A stretch of DNA of 36,230 nt from Myxococcales bacterium (GTDB lineage Bacteria > Myxococcota_A > Polyangia > GCA-2747355): assembly GCA_020431405.1 (NCBI GenBank), contig JAGQIK010000346.1, positions 1 through 36,230 on the forward strand, written 5' to 3'. The translations under genes were made by a program, and so were the position numbers. The notes beneath the pieces were generated by a model. The model did not search any database. It was not told the DNA's origin and worked only from the letters and a program-made list of their open reading frames with translations. Of the stretch, positions 24,281-32,462 are shown one piece after another (positions within the stretch are counted from its first letter, which is position 1; every line of letters starts with the position of its first letter).

Positions 24281-24685
24281 CTACCAAGGGATGATCGACG
24301 CGTTCCAGCGCAGCTCGTAAGTGCCGCCGGTGGCTGGCTGCACGCCGAGGCCCGGCCCGATCTGCGATTGAAGGGTGTATGTGCCGCCGGTGGAGACGCC
24401 GCTGCCGCCGCCGAGGTTGCCCTTGCGAAGCACGCGGCCATCGAAGATCTCGCGCGGAGCGTCGGGGGGTGGCCCGTCGGTGGCGCCGTCGGGCGTGGGC
24501 CCTGCCTCGGATCGGGCGTCGTCGACGACGCCGTCGGTGACGCCATCCTTCGACGTGGGCAGGTCCTTGACCGCGCCGTCCTTTTGCACCGGGTTGTCGC
24601 TGGTGCAGGCGCCGAAGGCCAGCGCGAGCAACGCCGTGAGGCAGAGCAAGGCCAACCTGCGAGAAACACCTTGTAGTTTGGGCAA
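24281..24685 (-). CDS. Small lipoprotein with Asp-rich linker, paired with collagen-like gene
   Basis: A 134-residue protein. The TTG at 24685 is chosen because GGAGGAAG lies about 5 nt before it and the signal peptide begins there; the open frame upstream has no such support. Lipobox F-G-A-C gives Cys27. Residues about 30-85 are rich in Asp, Gly and Pro, typical of an extended tether. The C-terminus has G-G-T-Y-T-L and G-G-T-Y-E-L strands and ends in W-N-A-S-I-I-P-W. It is located 15 bp upstream of the collagen-like gene, so the two are probably co-expressed and may interact. No family recognised. Confidence 0.75.
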   Translation of the reverse strand: MPKLQGVSRRLALLCLTALLALAFGACTSDNPVQKDGAVKDLPTSKDGVTDGVVDDARSEAGPTPDGATDGPPPDAPREIFDGRVLRKGNLGGGSGVSTGGTYTLQSQIGPGLGVQPATGGTYELRWNASIIPW

Positions 24686-24780
24686 CTGCTTCCTCCGCGG
24701 GCGGGCGAGACGGTACCCAACACCTCGCTCTACGTAAAGAGACAATACTGCGATGCGGCTGTGGCGCGGGTGTCGCGAGC

Positions 24781-25053
24781 TCAGGTGGGGATGTCGCTCT
24801 GGAACGTGTCGGCCGTCTCCACACCCTCGCGCGCAGGCGCGGGCGTGGTGTCGTGCTCGCCGCGCACGCGCAGGTTGGACCAGCGCAACAGGCGCAGCCG
24901 GATCACGCGCAGCGCGATGTCGAAGTGGCGGCGCACGACGAGCCACTCGAGCAAGCGACCGATGTCGATGTCGCGCTTGGTCGCGTGGTAGACGTGCGTC
25001 AGGTAGCCGGCGATGAAAGCCGGCACCAACAGAAACAGCCAATACTGACTCAT
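24781..25053 (-). CDS. Small single-pass membrane protein
   Basis: A 90-residue protein. The ATG at 25053 follows AAAGGGGAGG with suitable spacing. Residues about 4-20 are one hydrophobic segment, followed by a basic amphipathic stretch (R-H-F-D-I-A-L-R-V-I-R-L-R-L-L-R) and a polar tail, so the bulk is probably cytoplasmic. No family recognised. It lies 49 bp downstream of the Nudix gene on the same strand. Confidence 0.65.
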   Translation of the reverse strand: MSQYWLFLLVPAFIAGYLTHVYHATKRDIDIGRLLEWLVVRRHFDIALRVIRLRLLRWSNLRVRGEHDTTPAPAREGVETADTFQSDIPT

Positions 25054-25102
25054 GAAATCGCCTCCCCTCTTTTGAAAGAGGTGGCGAGCGCGACGTTTTT
25101 GC

Positions 25103-25615
25103 TCAGCGATCGCGCCGTGCTTGCAGCGCCTGGCGAATCTCTGGCGAGGCGAGGGCGCGCGTGATGAAGGGCTGCTGAGCGGCCATGATCTTCGCGTCGG
25201 CTAGCTCGCGCGCGAACCAGCCTGCGCGGTCGACCTCGGGGTAGCTCTGTTTGCGCCCGGAGCCGCGCGGCCACTCCATCTCGAAGTTGTTGGACGAGAG
25301 CGCGGCGGGATCGGCGTCACCGACGGCGGCGAAGCCATAGACGATCTTGCCGCTCTTCTGGCGCACGGTGCCGAGATCGACGTACGGCGGCTGTGGCCTC
25401 GCGAAGCCCGTCTCCTCGCAGAACTCGCGCAGCGCGGTCTCGAGCGCGTCCTCGCCGGGCTCGATGAGGCCTTTGGGGATCGACCACCAGCCGGCGTCCT
25501 TGTTGCGGAAGAACGGACCGCCGGGGTGGACGAGCAGGAGCTCGCTGGCGCCGCCGAGGTTGCGCAACAGCAGCAGCCCGGCGCTGCGTTTTGTGGTGCC
25601 CTTGGCTTGGCTCAT
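25103..25615 (-). CDS. Nudix hydrolase
   Basis: A 170-residue protein with a perfect Nudix box (G-x5-E-x7-R-E-U-x-E-E-x-G-U) at residues 49-71: G49, E55, R63-E64, E67-E68, G70. The preceding W-S-I-P-K-G and the N-terminal strand match Nudix enzymes that cleave nucleoside diphosphates linked to other groups. The substrate is not evident. The ATG at 25615 lies 57 bp from the divergent lipoprotein gene, so the two share a promoter region. Confidence 0.9.
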   Translation of the reverse strand: MSQAKGTTKRSAGLLLLRNLGGASELLLVHPGGPFFRNKDAGWWSIPKGLIEPGEDALETALREFCEETGFARPQPPYVDLGTVRQKSGKIVYGFAAVGDADPAALSSNNFEMEWPRGSGRKQSYPEVDRAGWFARELADAKIMAAQQPFITRALASPEIRQALQARRDR

Positions 25616-25672
25616 GGGCGCTGATCAAAGCGCTCTCGCGTCCGCTTGGCAAGGCGGGCTATTCTGCGCCAC

Positions 25673-26425
25673 ATGTTCGTCGCCCGCGCGCTGCTATTGA
25701 CGCTGCTCGTCGCCGCGCCGCTGGGCTGCGCCAAGAAGCCGCGGACGGCGGCGGCGGGCTCGGGCTCAGCGGCTGTGACCGGCGTGCCCAAGCTGGCGGC
25801 GAGCGACGTGCGCGCGCTGCTCTATCGCTGCGAGGCGCGTGCGCAGGCCGACGACGTCAAAGGCTTTCGCGATTGTCTGACGCGCGCCAGCGAGCGGCGG
25901 CTCGACCAACAGTTTGCCAGTGTGCAGAAGCGGCTGTCGCAGGCGGCGCTGGTGGTCGATCCCATCGCGCGCCGCGCCAACGCGCTGGCGCCCGATCAGC
26001 GCGCCAAGGTTGCCAAGCAGCTGCTGGCGCTTTCGATGCTGCGGCTGCGCCTCTCGACGATGATGCGGCGGGTCAGCTGGAAGGCGCACCTCGCGAAGAT
26101 CGCCAAGGCGCCGCGCAGCGAGGTGATCGCGCTCGAGCAGAAGGACCGCCACGCCAAGTTCAAGAAGCGCTTCAAGGCGGGCGGCAAGGTCAACGAGACC
26201 TGGCACACGCTGGCCTACGAGCGCGGCGCTTGGCGGGTGGATCTGGTGGGCAACCCCGAGTTCGCCAAGCGCATCGTCGCGCTCGAAAAGGCGGTGCGCA
26301 GCGGCGTGACGGCGCTGCAGGCGCGGGCGGCGGCGTTGGGGACAGCCTTGGCGGGGGCGGAGTCGAAGTCTAAGTCTAAGTCTAAGGTTAAGGCCAAGGC
26401 CAAGACCAAGGGCAAGGGCGGCTAG
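25673..26425 (+). CDS. Lipoprotein with Lys-rich C-terminal tail
   Basis: A 250-residue protein from the ATG at 25673; a TTG nine codons earlier would spoil the signal peptide. Lipobox A-P-L-G-C gives Cys19. Residues about 45-205 are helical and basic, with a W-H-T-L-A-Y-E-R-G-A-W-R-V-D-L-V segment like the SnoaL/DUF4878-type cone fold, but this is a weak resemblance. The C-terminus alternates Lys with Ser or Ala for about 20 residues and could bind a polyanion such as LPS, DNA or teichoic-like polymer. The stop overlaps the convergent TMTC-like gene by 4 bp. Confidence 0.75.
   Translation: MFVARALLLTLLVAAPLGCAKKPRTAAAGSGSAAVTGVPKLAASDVRALLYRCEARAQADDVKGFRDCLTRASERRLDQQFASVQKRLSQAALVVDPIARRANALAPDQRAKVAKQLLALSMLRLRLSTMMRRVSWKAHLAKIAKAPRSEVIALEQKDRHAKFKKRFKAGGKVNETWHTLAYERGAWRVDLVGNPEFAKRIVALEKAVRSGVTALQARAAALGTALAGAESKSKSKSKVKAKAKTKGKGG
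26361..26411 (+). repeat. Short tandem repeat encoding the Lys-rich tail
   Basis: Repeats of the 6-mer AAGTCT (26366-26383) followed by AAGGCC-type units encode alternating Lys and Ser/Ala. The AT content is higher than in surrounding sequence, and such a run is prone to length change by slippage. Confidence 0.7.
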
Positions 26426-28335
26426 GGCCTCGTTGGAGAGACGCAGGAGGAGAGGTGCAGGCGGGCGGCTTGGTAGCTCGGTTTGAGTGAGAGCACGCGC
26501 TGGAATTCGGGGACGGCGGCCTTGCAGTCGCCACGCTTCATCAGTGCGAAGGCCAGGTTGAAGCGCGCCTGGACGTGTTTGGGCTGCGCGCTCAGAAACG
26601 CCCGGTAGGCGGCGATGGCGCGATCGCGCTGGCCGAGCTTCTGATAGGCCCAGCCGAGCAGGTAGCCGGCGTCCTTGTAGCCACGCGGGCTGAGGCGCAT
26701 CAGGCGCCGCAGCGGCGCGAGCGAGCGCTGTTCGTCACCGGCGACCTGCAGCGCGCGCGCTGCCGCGTACTGATACTCGATGTTGCGCGCGTCGAGCTCG
26801 GCGGCGACGGCGTAGTGGCGTGCCGCGGCGCGTTTGTCGCCCAGCTGGGCGAGGGTCAGCGCCACCCAGTAGCGCGGCAGCGGGGCGCGCGGATCGAGGC
26901 CAACCGCCTTGGTGCAGTGGGCCAGCCCTTCGCGCGTCTTGCCGAGGCCGACAAGCGCGCGACACACGTTGACGTGCGCCAGCACGAAGCGCGGCGCGAG
27001 GGCCAGCGCCTGGCGCAGCAGCGCGACGCGCCGCGGAAGCTCGTCGCGCCGGCCGAGCGCGACGGCTAGGTTGTGATGCGCCAGCGCGCCGCCGCCGTGC
27101 GCCACCGCGTGCTCCCACAGCGCGCGGTCATCGCGCCAGGCGCGGTTGTTGGCGAGCGCGACGGCGCCGAAGTAGAGCAGCGCCAGCGCGCACGCGCCGG
27201 CGCGCAGCAGCGGCTGCACGGCGAGCACGCGCCGCAGCAGCAGCGCGACGAACAGCCACAGAAACGGCGAGGCGACAAAGGGCCGATAGTCGACCGCCAT
27301 GGCGTGAAGCGGCAGCAAGGACGAGGTCGGCGCCATCGCCACCCAGTAGCCCGCGATGCAGAGCGCCTCGAGCGGACGCTCGCGCCGCCAGCGCGCCGCC
27401 AGCAGCAGCGAGGCGATGATCAGCGCGGCGCCGCAGATCGCGCCCAGGTCGAAGCTGTCGACAGCCTGTACGTGCGGGTCGACCGCCAGCGCGAGCGGCC
27501 ACAGCGCGTTGCGCAGGTAGTGCAGCAGGTGCAGCCGCGCCTGCGTCGCCGCGTAGGTCCAGGGGCTCTGCTGCGACGTGACGTGCGCCGCGTCGGAGAA
27601 GCCGAGACCGAAGTGTGTCCACGCGAAGAACGCCGCCACCACCAGCGCCGCGGGCAGCGCGCGCAACCACGGGCGCGCCGAGCGCGGCGACTCGCCGCCG
27701 ATCGTCAGCTCGAGCAGCACGATCAGCGCCGGCGCCACCGCGGCGTTGGTCTTCGACAGCAGCGCCAGCGCCAGCGCGAGCAGCGAGAGCCCCCACATCA
27801 GCCGCCCGCGCGTGGTAGGGCCCGCGCCGCGCGCCGCCAGGTAGGCGCACAGCGTGCCGAGCAGCCCGACCATCGCCAGCAGCAGATCGCGCGCGCAGAT
27901 GTAGTTGACGAGGATGCCCGAGACCGGGTGCACCGCGACGATGGCTGCCACGCCAAGCGGCAGCAGCCCGACTTCGACCCCAGCGCGCGCGAGCAGCTGT
28001 CTGACCAGCAGCCAGCAGAGCAGCGCCACCAGCATCAGCAGCGCGAGGTTGGTGGCGTGATAGTGCCGCAAGCTGTGGCGACCGCCGGCCGCCGCGTAGT
28101 CGATGGACAGCGACAGCGGCAGCAGCGGGCGGTACTGCGCGATCTTCTCGAGCGTCGACATCGTGCGCGGGTCGACGAAGTGGCGCGAGATGGGCGACAC
28201 GCGCCGGATGTCGGGGTTGTCGCGGACGCGGTAGAAGTCGTCGAGGTGGAAGCTGTTATCGAAGGTGTTGACGTGCGCGAGCAACGCCAGCGCGGCGATC
28301 GCCACCAACTGCAGCCAGCCGCGGCGCGCGATCAT
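26422..28335 (-). CDS. TMTC-like multi-spanning membrane protein with C-terminal TPR repeats
   Basis: A 637-residue protein. The ATG at 28335 overlaps the cytochrome stop as TGATG, so translation is probably coupled. Residues about 1-400 contain roughly ten to twelve hydrophobic segments. The first loop carries F-H-L-D-D-F-Y-R-V-R-D-N-P-D-I-R, matching the N-terminal acidic motif of TMTC/GT-C-type glycosyltransferases. Residues about 410-625 are about six TPR units (L-G-W-A-Y-Q-K-L-G-Q-R-D-R-A-I-A-A-Y and similar). In eukaryotes TMTC proteins O-mannosylate cadherins; bacterial relatives are mostly uncharacterised. The link to a multihaem cytochrome could mean glycosylation or assembly of that cytochrome, which is inference only. 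Confidence 0.82.
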   Translation of the reverse strand: MIARRGWLQLVAIAALALLAHVNTFDNSFHLDDFYRVRDNPDIRRVSPISRHFVDPRTMSTLEKIAQYRPLLPLSLSIDYAAAGGRHSLRHYHATNLALLMLVALLCWLLVRQLLARAGVEVGLLPLGVAAIVAVHPVSGILVNYICARDLLLAMVGLLGTLCAYLAARGAGPTTRGRLMWGLSLLALALALLSKTNAAVAPALIVLLELTIGGESPRSARPWLRALPAALVVAAFFAWTHFGLGFSDAAHVTSQQSPWTYAATQARLHLLHYLRNALWPLALAVDPHVQAVDSFDLGAICGAALIIASLLLAARWRRERPLEALCIAGYWVAMAPTSSLLPLHAMAVDYRPFVASPFLWLFVALLLRRVLAVQPLLRAGACALALLYFGAVALANNRAWRDDRALWEHAVAHGGGALAHHNLAVALGRRDELPRRVALLRQALALAPRFVLAHVNVCRALVGLGKTREGLAHCTKAVGLDPRAPLPRYWVALTLAQLGDKRAAARHYAVAAELDARNIEYQYAAARALQVAGDEQRSLAPLRRLMRLSPRGYKDAGYLLGWAYQKLGQRDRAIAAYRAFLSAQPKHVQARFNLAFALMKRGDCKAAVPEFQRVLSLKPSYQAARLHLSSCVSPTRP

Positions 28336-30230
28336 CAGCGGGCAGCGGCCTTGGGGCTTCGCGCCGCGATGCCCAGCTGTGCGCGTGCGCGCGCGCGCAG
28401 TGTCGCGCCGGGCAGCGACATGTCGATGCGCAGCGGCTTGCCGGTGATGCGCTGGATCGCCTCGCGGGCGAAGTAGCGCACCAGGGGGTAGGCGTTGGCG
28501 AGCTCGTCGATGATAGCCGGCAGCGCCGCGCGCGAGCGCGCCTTGCCGAGCGTGATCATCGCGACGGCCTTCTCGTGGGCTCTGCCGCGCGCGAGGGTCA
28601 GGGCCATCGTCGGCTTGTCGAGGTCGTCGCCGTAGAGCGCCTTGATGGCGGCGCGATCGAAGCGCTTGCCTTTGCCGCCGCCCGCGCCGCCCCACCAGCG
28701 CTCCATCGACGCGAGCAGGGAGCTGACGCTGCGCTCGGGGTGACAGAGGGCGCACTCGAGCGGGCGATCGCGCGTTACGCGCGCCGCGTCGTTGGGCGCG
28801 CCGATGCGGTGATAGCGCGTCAGGCCGTAGCGCAGCCCCATGTTCTTCTTCGGCATGTGGCAGCCGACGCACGAGCCGCCGGCCTTCGCCGGGTCGTGGT
28901 GCGCGTGCGCGCGCAGGGCGGCCGGCGCGGCGTACTTCGCGTGGCAGCCGGTGCAGATGGTGTTCTTGGCGGGCGTCGCCAGCGCGTGCAGCGCCGCCCT
29001 GGTGTCGCGCGCGTGCGGGTCGTGGCAGGTGCTGCAGGCGAGCTTGCTGAAGCAGCGGCCGAGCAGCAGGTCGCGCGCCTCGCTGGAGTTGATGTTCGAG
29101 CCGCCCGGGTTGCTCGAGCGCTGGCCGCCCTCCCAGGTGTGCGGATAGCCCGAGAAGAGCACGTTGTGGCAGCGCAGACAGGTGCGGTTGACCCAAGGCG
29201 CCTTGTTGCCGGCGGCGACCGACGCGCGCATGTGCGGCGGCACCAGCGCGCGAAAGAGCGTCGTGCGCGGCGCGAAGCTCGGGCGCAGCGCCGGGTTCTC
29301 GACGTGCTGCTTACTGCCGCCGTGGCAGGCCTCGCAGCCGATGCCGACCTCGACGAGGTGTTTTTCGTCGAAGCGCCGCCGCGTGGCGTAGGCCGCGCCG
29401 CGCAGCAGCTTGTCGAGACCGGTACGCTGCCAGCGAACCGGTCGCGGCGACCACAGCCGCGTGAGCTCGGCGCCGAGGGCGGCACGCAGCCGCGTCAGAT
29501 CGCGCGGCTGCAAGCGCCAGGCGCGCGTCGCGGGCAGCAGCGTGTCACCGAGCGTGCCCTGGTAGCCGAACTGCTTCGGGCCGCGGTAGAGGTCGTCGTA
29601 GTAGTAGGTCAGCTGCGGCGCCGTGTTGTGGCACAGGATGCACGTCTTTCGCCATACGGGGCCGGGCTTGAGGCCGGGTCGCTCGGGCAGCATCACCGAG
29701 TAGCCCTTGTAGCGCAGCTCGTGGGCGAAGCGCACCCACGAGACGGGCAGCACCAGCTCTTCGGCGTCGCGTCCGCGCGGCTTGCCCGTGACGCGCACGC
29801 CGACGAAGTCCTCGCGGTAGCGCCCGCCGATGACGCGCGTGATGCGGTAGGTGTGCTTGCCGGCGTAGCGCGAGTCGAAGCGCATGCGGCGCTGGCCGCC
29901 CACCGTCTCGAGCACCACGCTGTCGTCTTTGAAGCGAAACGTGCGGCCGTCGAAGGGGGCGTCGACACGCGCCTCGGCGATACGGCGCGTCATGTTGCGC
30001 ATCGGCGAGGCGCGCCACTTGGCGTAGATGCGGCCGTGGCAGGTCTTGCAGGCCGCCGAGCCGGCGTAGTCGTCGCGCAGCACGTTGCTGCTGACCCAGC
30101 GCGAGGCGCGCGCGGTGGCGACCTTGCCGCGCGCGCGCGTGCCCGTCGGCGCCGGTGGGCGGCAGGCGCTGGCGGCGAACGCGACGAGCAGCACGAGGGG
30201 GAGCTTTCGCAGCGGGCGGCGCGCGGGCAT
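28335..30230 (-). CDS. Octahaem c-type cytochrome lipoprotein
   Basis: A 631-residue protein from the ATG at 30230. Signal peptide and lipobox A-S-A-C (Cys23) predict an exported, lipid-anchored protein. There are eight C-x-x-C-H haem motifs, starting at residues 61, 197, 299, 351, 399, 426, 454 and 493. The first is isolated by about 135 residues of beta-rich sequence, while the last six are closer together, as in multihaem electron-transfer proteins. The C-terminal 120 residues carry HEAT-like helices (A-L-P-A-I-I-D-E-L-A-N-A-Y). It could carry electrons at the outer membrane or act as a reductase; no active-site haem variant (for example C-x-x-C-K) is seen. Its stop overlaps the TMTC-like gene start. 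Confidence 0.88.
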   Translation of the reverse strand: MPARRPLRKLPLVLLVAFAASACRPPAPTGTRARGKVATARASRWVSSNVLRDDYAGSAACKTCHGRIYAKWRASPMRNMTRRIAEARVDAPFDGRTFRFKDDSVVLETVGGQRRMRFDSRYAGKHTYRITRVIGGRYREDFVGVRVTGKPRGRDAEELVLPVSWVRFAHELRYKGYSVMLPERPGLKPGPVWRKTCILCHNTAPQLTYYYDDLYRGPKQFGYQGTLGDTLLPATRAWRLQPRDLTRLRAALGAELTRLWSPRPVRWQRTGLDKLLRGAAYATRRRFDEKHLVEVGIGCEACHGGSKQHVENPALRPSFAPRTTLFRALVPPHMRASVAAGNKAPWVNRTCLRCHNVLFSGYPHTWEGGQRSSNPGGSNINSSEARDLLLGRCFSKLACSTCHDPHARDTRAALHALATPAKNTICTGCHAKYAAPAALRAHAHHDPAKAGGSCVGCHMPKKNMGLRYGLTRYHRIGAPNDAARVTRDRPLECALCHPERSVSSLLASMERWWGGAGGGKGKRFDRAAIKALYGDDLDKPTMALTLARGRAHEKAVAMITLGKARSRAALPAIIDELANAYPLVRYFAREAIQRITGKPLRIDMSLPGATLRARARAQLGIAARSPKAAAR

Positions 30231-30247
30231 GCGCCAACCATATGCTG

Positions 30248-30937
30248 CTACTTGTAGGCGGACCAGGTTCCCTTTGCCTCGGCGAAGAACCCGCCGAAGG
30301 AGACGCTGATAAACACGGGTCCGTTGTTGAAGCCGAGCGGCATGAGGTTGTCGAGCTGGCCGCTGAGGTCGCCCTTGGCGGGCACGCCCGAGCTGACGAC
30401 GGTCATCTGCAGCGTGCGGCAGTTGAGCTGGCCCTGCAGCGCGAGCGTGTTGATGATCGGCACGCCCTGCAGGTTGAGGGTGCCCTTGGCGTCCATCAGG
30501 CCCGGAGGCTTGTTGGGTGACTGGCTGAGCGAGATCTGCAGCGTGCCGCTGACGGGGAAGCCAGAGCCGCCGCCGCCGCCGCCGATGGTGGCGATTCCGT
30601 TCCACTTGCCGTTGTACGTGCCCTGCACCGCGGCGATGGACGCGGGCAGGCAGCCGGGCGGACCACCGTCGAAGGGAAAGAAGGCATCGGGCGGCGGTGG
30701 CCGATCGATGTCCCGCGTCAGATCGGGGAAGCCGAAGTCGGGGAAAAATACGTCGTCGGGGAAACTGAAGTCCGGCGGCAGCAGCGTGTCGTAGTTGTTC
30801 GGCGAGTCGACGGTGGTGTCGCGCGGCACGCCGCCGTCGTCGCGGCCGCCCGCCGAGCCGGCCGGCGTGCGCGCGCCGCAGGCGCCGAGCAGCAGCAGCG
30901 CGCCGAGGGCGGCGATCAGGCTGCGGTGTCTAAGCAC
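30248..30937 (-). CDS. Lipoprotein with Asp/Phe/Pro-rich tether
   Basis: A 229-residue protein from the GTG at 30937, preceded by GGAGG at suitable distance; in-frame ATG codons at 30955 and 30949 are alternatives. Lipobox L-L-G-A-C gives Cys20. Residues about 25-95 are an Asp/Pro/Phe-rich tether with repeats like F-P-D-F-G-F-P-D. Residues about 98-229 look like a beta-barrel or beta-sandwich (G-T-Y-N-G-K-W-N-G ... V-S-G-T-L-Q-I-S-L-S-Q ... G-T-L-N-L-Q-G-V) with alternating strands, perhaps lipocalin-like. Function unknown. It lies 17 bp upstream of the cytochrome gene and 27 bp downstream of the PhoD-like gene, in one long minus-strand unit. Confidence 0.78.
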   Translation of the reverse strand: MLRHRSLIAALGALLLLGACGARTPAGSAGGRDDGGVPRDTTVDSPNNYDTLLPPDFSFPDDVFFPDFGFPDLTRDIDRPPPPDAFFPFDGGPPGCLPASIAAVQGTYNGKWNGIATIGGGGGGSGFPVSGTLQISLSQSPNKPPGLMDAKGTLNLQGVPIINTLALQGQLNCRTLQMTVVSSGVPAKGDLSGQLDNLMPLGFNNGPVFISVSFGGFFAEAKGTWSAYK

Positions 30938-30964
30938 GGGTACCTCCATATCCATAAGCTCGAG

Positions 30965-32446
30965 CTAAGAGGAGGTTAGCACGTCCCCTGCGCGGTCCTC
31001 GGGATCGCGGCCTTGGCTGAGCGCTTTGTCGTAGCGCACCTCGCCGTCGTCGCCGACGAAGCGCACGCGCACGGTGTTTCGGCGCGGGTCGAGCGTCAGC
31101 GTGGTGGCCGCCGTCTTGGAGCTGAAGAAGTCGAACTGCTCGGGCGGCACGCCGCGCTTGAAGAGCACCGGGTTGGCTTCGAGCGACGTCCAGAGCTGGT
31201 TATCGTTGCCGCCGGGTCCGGCGAGGATCTCCCACAGGTCGCGGCGCGGCCCCTCGCGCTCGACGCGCGCGACCATGCCGATGTGAAAGTCACCGCTGAC
31301 GAACCACACGTTGTCGATGCTGTCGACGATGTCGAGCACCGTCTGGCGCTGCCGTTCGTAGCCCTGCCAGCGGTCGTCCTGGAAGATCCAGAAGTCCGGG
31401 AAGCCGATGATGGGCACCGAGTTGAGCACGAGCTTGAAGTGGCACTTGGACGCCGTGATCGCCGCGCGAAACCACTCGAGCTGCGCCTTGGAGATGTAGA
31501 TCGGGTCGTCGCTCTCGCGCGACGCGACGTCGCGCTCGCTGCGGCAGTCGAGCACGAAGATCTCGACGGTGTCGCCCCAGCGGTAGCTGTTCCAGATGCG
31601 GCCGTCGCCGAGGTCGGGCGTGGCGACGTGCTCGAACAGCGCTTCGCGCGCGATGGCGCGCTGCTCGGCGGGGAGCTTGTAGAGCACCGAGTTGTCGCTG
31701 ACCTCGTGATCGTCGAGCGTGTGATAGAGCGGCGCCACCGGCAGAAGCTCGCGGTAGCCCTTCTGCGAGAGCGTGCGGCGCCACTTCTCGCGATAGCCCT
31801 CGCGGTCCTTGGCGCCGTCGTTGTAGGACATGTCGCCGGTGTGACAGAAGATGTCGATGTCCTGGACGGCGAGCTGCGAGAGCGCCGGGAACGGCGCGCG
31901 CTTCATGCTCGTACAGGCCGTGGCGCCGATGGTCAGCGTGGGCCGGTAGCCTGGCGGGTAGGGCGCCCTGAAGTGGTTGATCGGCGAGCGGGCAACCAGC
32001 TTGCCGCCCTCTTCGGCGAACAGCGCGGCGCGATAGGCGTGACCCGGCGAGAGGCCGCGCAGCGTCTCGCGCACGTAACCGTCCACCGGCGAGAGCGAGC
32101 GCTCGTCGACGAGAAACTGCTTGCCCGGCTCCTCGGCCTCGCGCCACACGCGCAGCCGCAGCTTGCTGTCGTCGGCGCAGTAGCCGACCAGAAGCCCGCT
32201 GCTGCCGGCCAGCGCGCCGACCTGTGCGGCGAGAGGGAAGCGTTTTTCGTCGTCGGCGATGGCGGCGGCGTCGAAGTCGACGTAGGCGGCGCTGTCGTCG
32301 GGCGGCGGCAGCGAGAGGTCGTCGGGGGGCTCGCTGCAGCCGCTCGCGCCGGCGCCGAGAGCGAGGGTGGTCAGCGCGGCGCCACCGCCGATCAGCAGAT
32401 CGCGGCGCGAGAGCTTGGCTTGGTCTTTGTCGCGGTTGTCAGACAT
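30965..32446 (-). CDS. phoD: PhoD-like alkaline phosphatase/phosphodiesterase, Tat-exported lipoprotein
   Basis: A 493-residue protein. The N-terminus has a twin-arginine motif S-R-R-D-L-L (residues 13-18), a hydrophobic stretch and a lipobox G-A-S-G-C (Cys37), so it should leave the cell folded with its metals and be lipid-anchored. A fibronectin-like N-terminal domain precedes the catalytic domain. The metal motifs are H-T-G-D-M-S-Y-N-D, T-L-D-D-H-E-V-S-D-N, L-D-C-R-S-E-R-D and F-V-S-G-D-F-H-I-G. PhoD enzymes release phosphate from mono- and diesters using Fe and Ca. The beta-propeller gene ends 16 bp before its start. No Pho-box was looked for beyond visual reading, and none was obvious. 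Confidence 0.88.
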   Translation of the reverse strand: MSDNRDKDQAKLSRRDLLIGGGAALTTLALGAGASGCSEPPDDLSLPPPDDSAAYVDFDAAAIADDEKRFPLAAQVGALAGSSGLLVGYCADDSKLRLRVWREAEEPGKQFLVDERSLSPVDGYVRETLRGLSPGHAYRAALFAEEGGKLVARSPINHFRAPYPPGYRPTLTIGATACTSMKRAPFPALSQLAVQDIDIFCHTGDMSYNDGAKDREGYREKWRRTLSQKGYRELLPVAPLYHTLDDHEVSDNSVLYKLPAEQRAIAREALFEHVATPDLGDGRIWNSYRWGDTVEIFVLDCRSERDVASRESDDPIYISKAQLEWFRAAITASKCHFKLVLNSVPIIGFPDFWIFQDDRWQGYERQRQTVLDIVDSIDNVWFVSGDFHIGMVARVEREGPRRDLWEILAGPGGNDNQLWTSLEANPVLFKRGVPPEQFDFFSSKTAATTLTLDPRRNTVRVRFVGDDGEVRYDKALSQGRDPEDRAGDVLTSS

Positions 32447-32462
32447 TCGGTAGGTCGTAGCG

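Noticed and set aside
28575-30257. Long plus-strand frame opposite the octahaem cytochrome
   Set aside because: Composition is typical of a reverse frame, with no motifs; eight C-x-x-C-H motifs lie in the minus frame.
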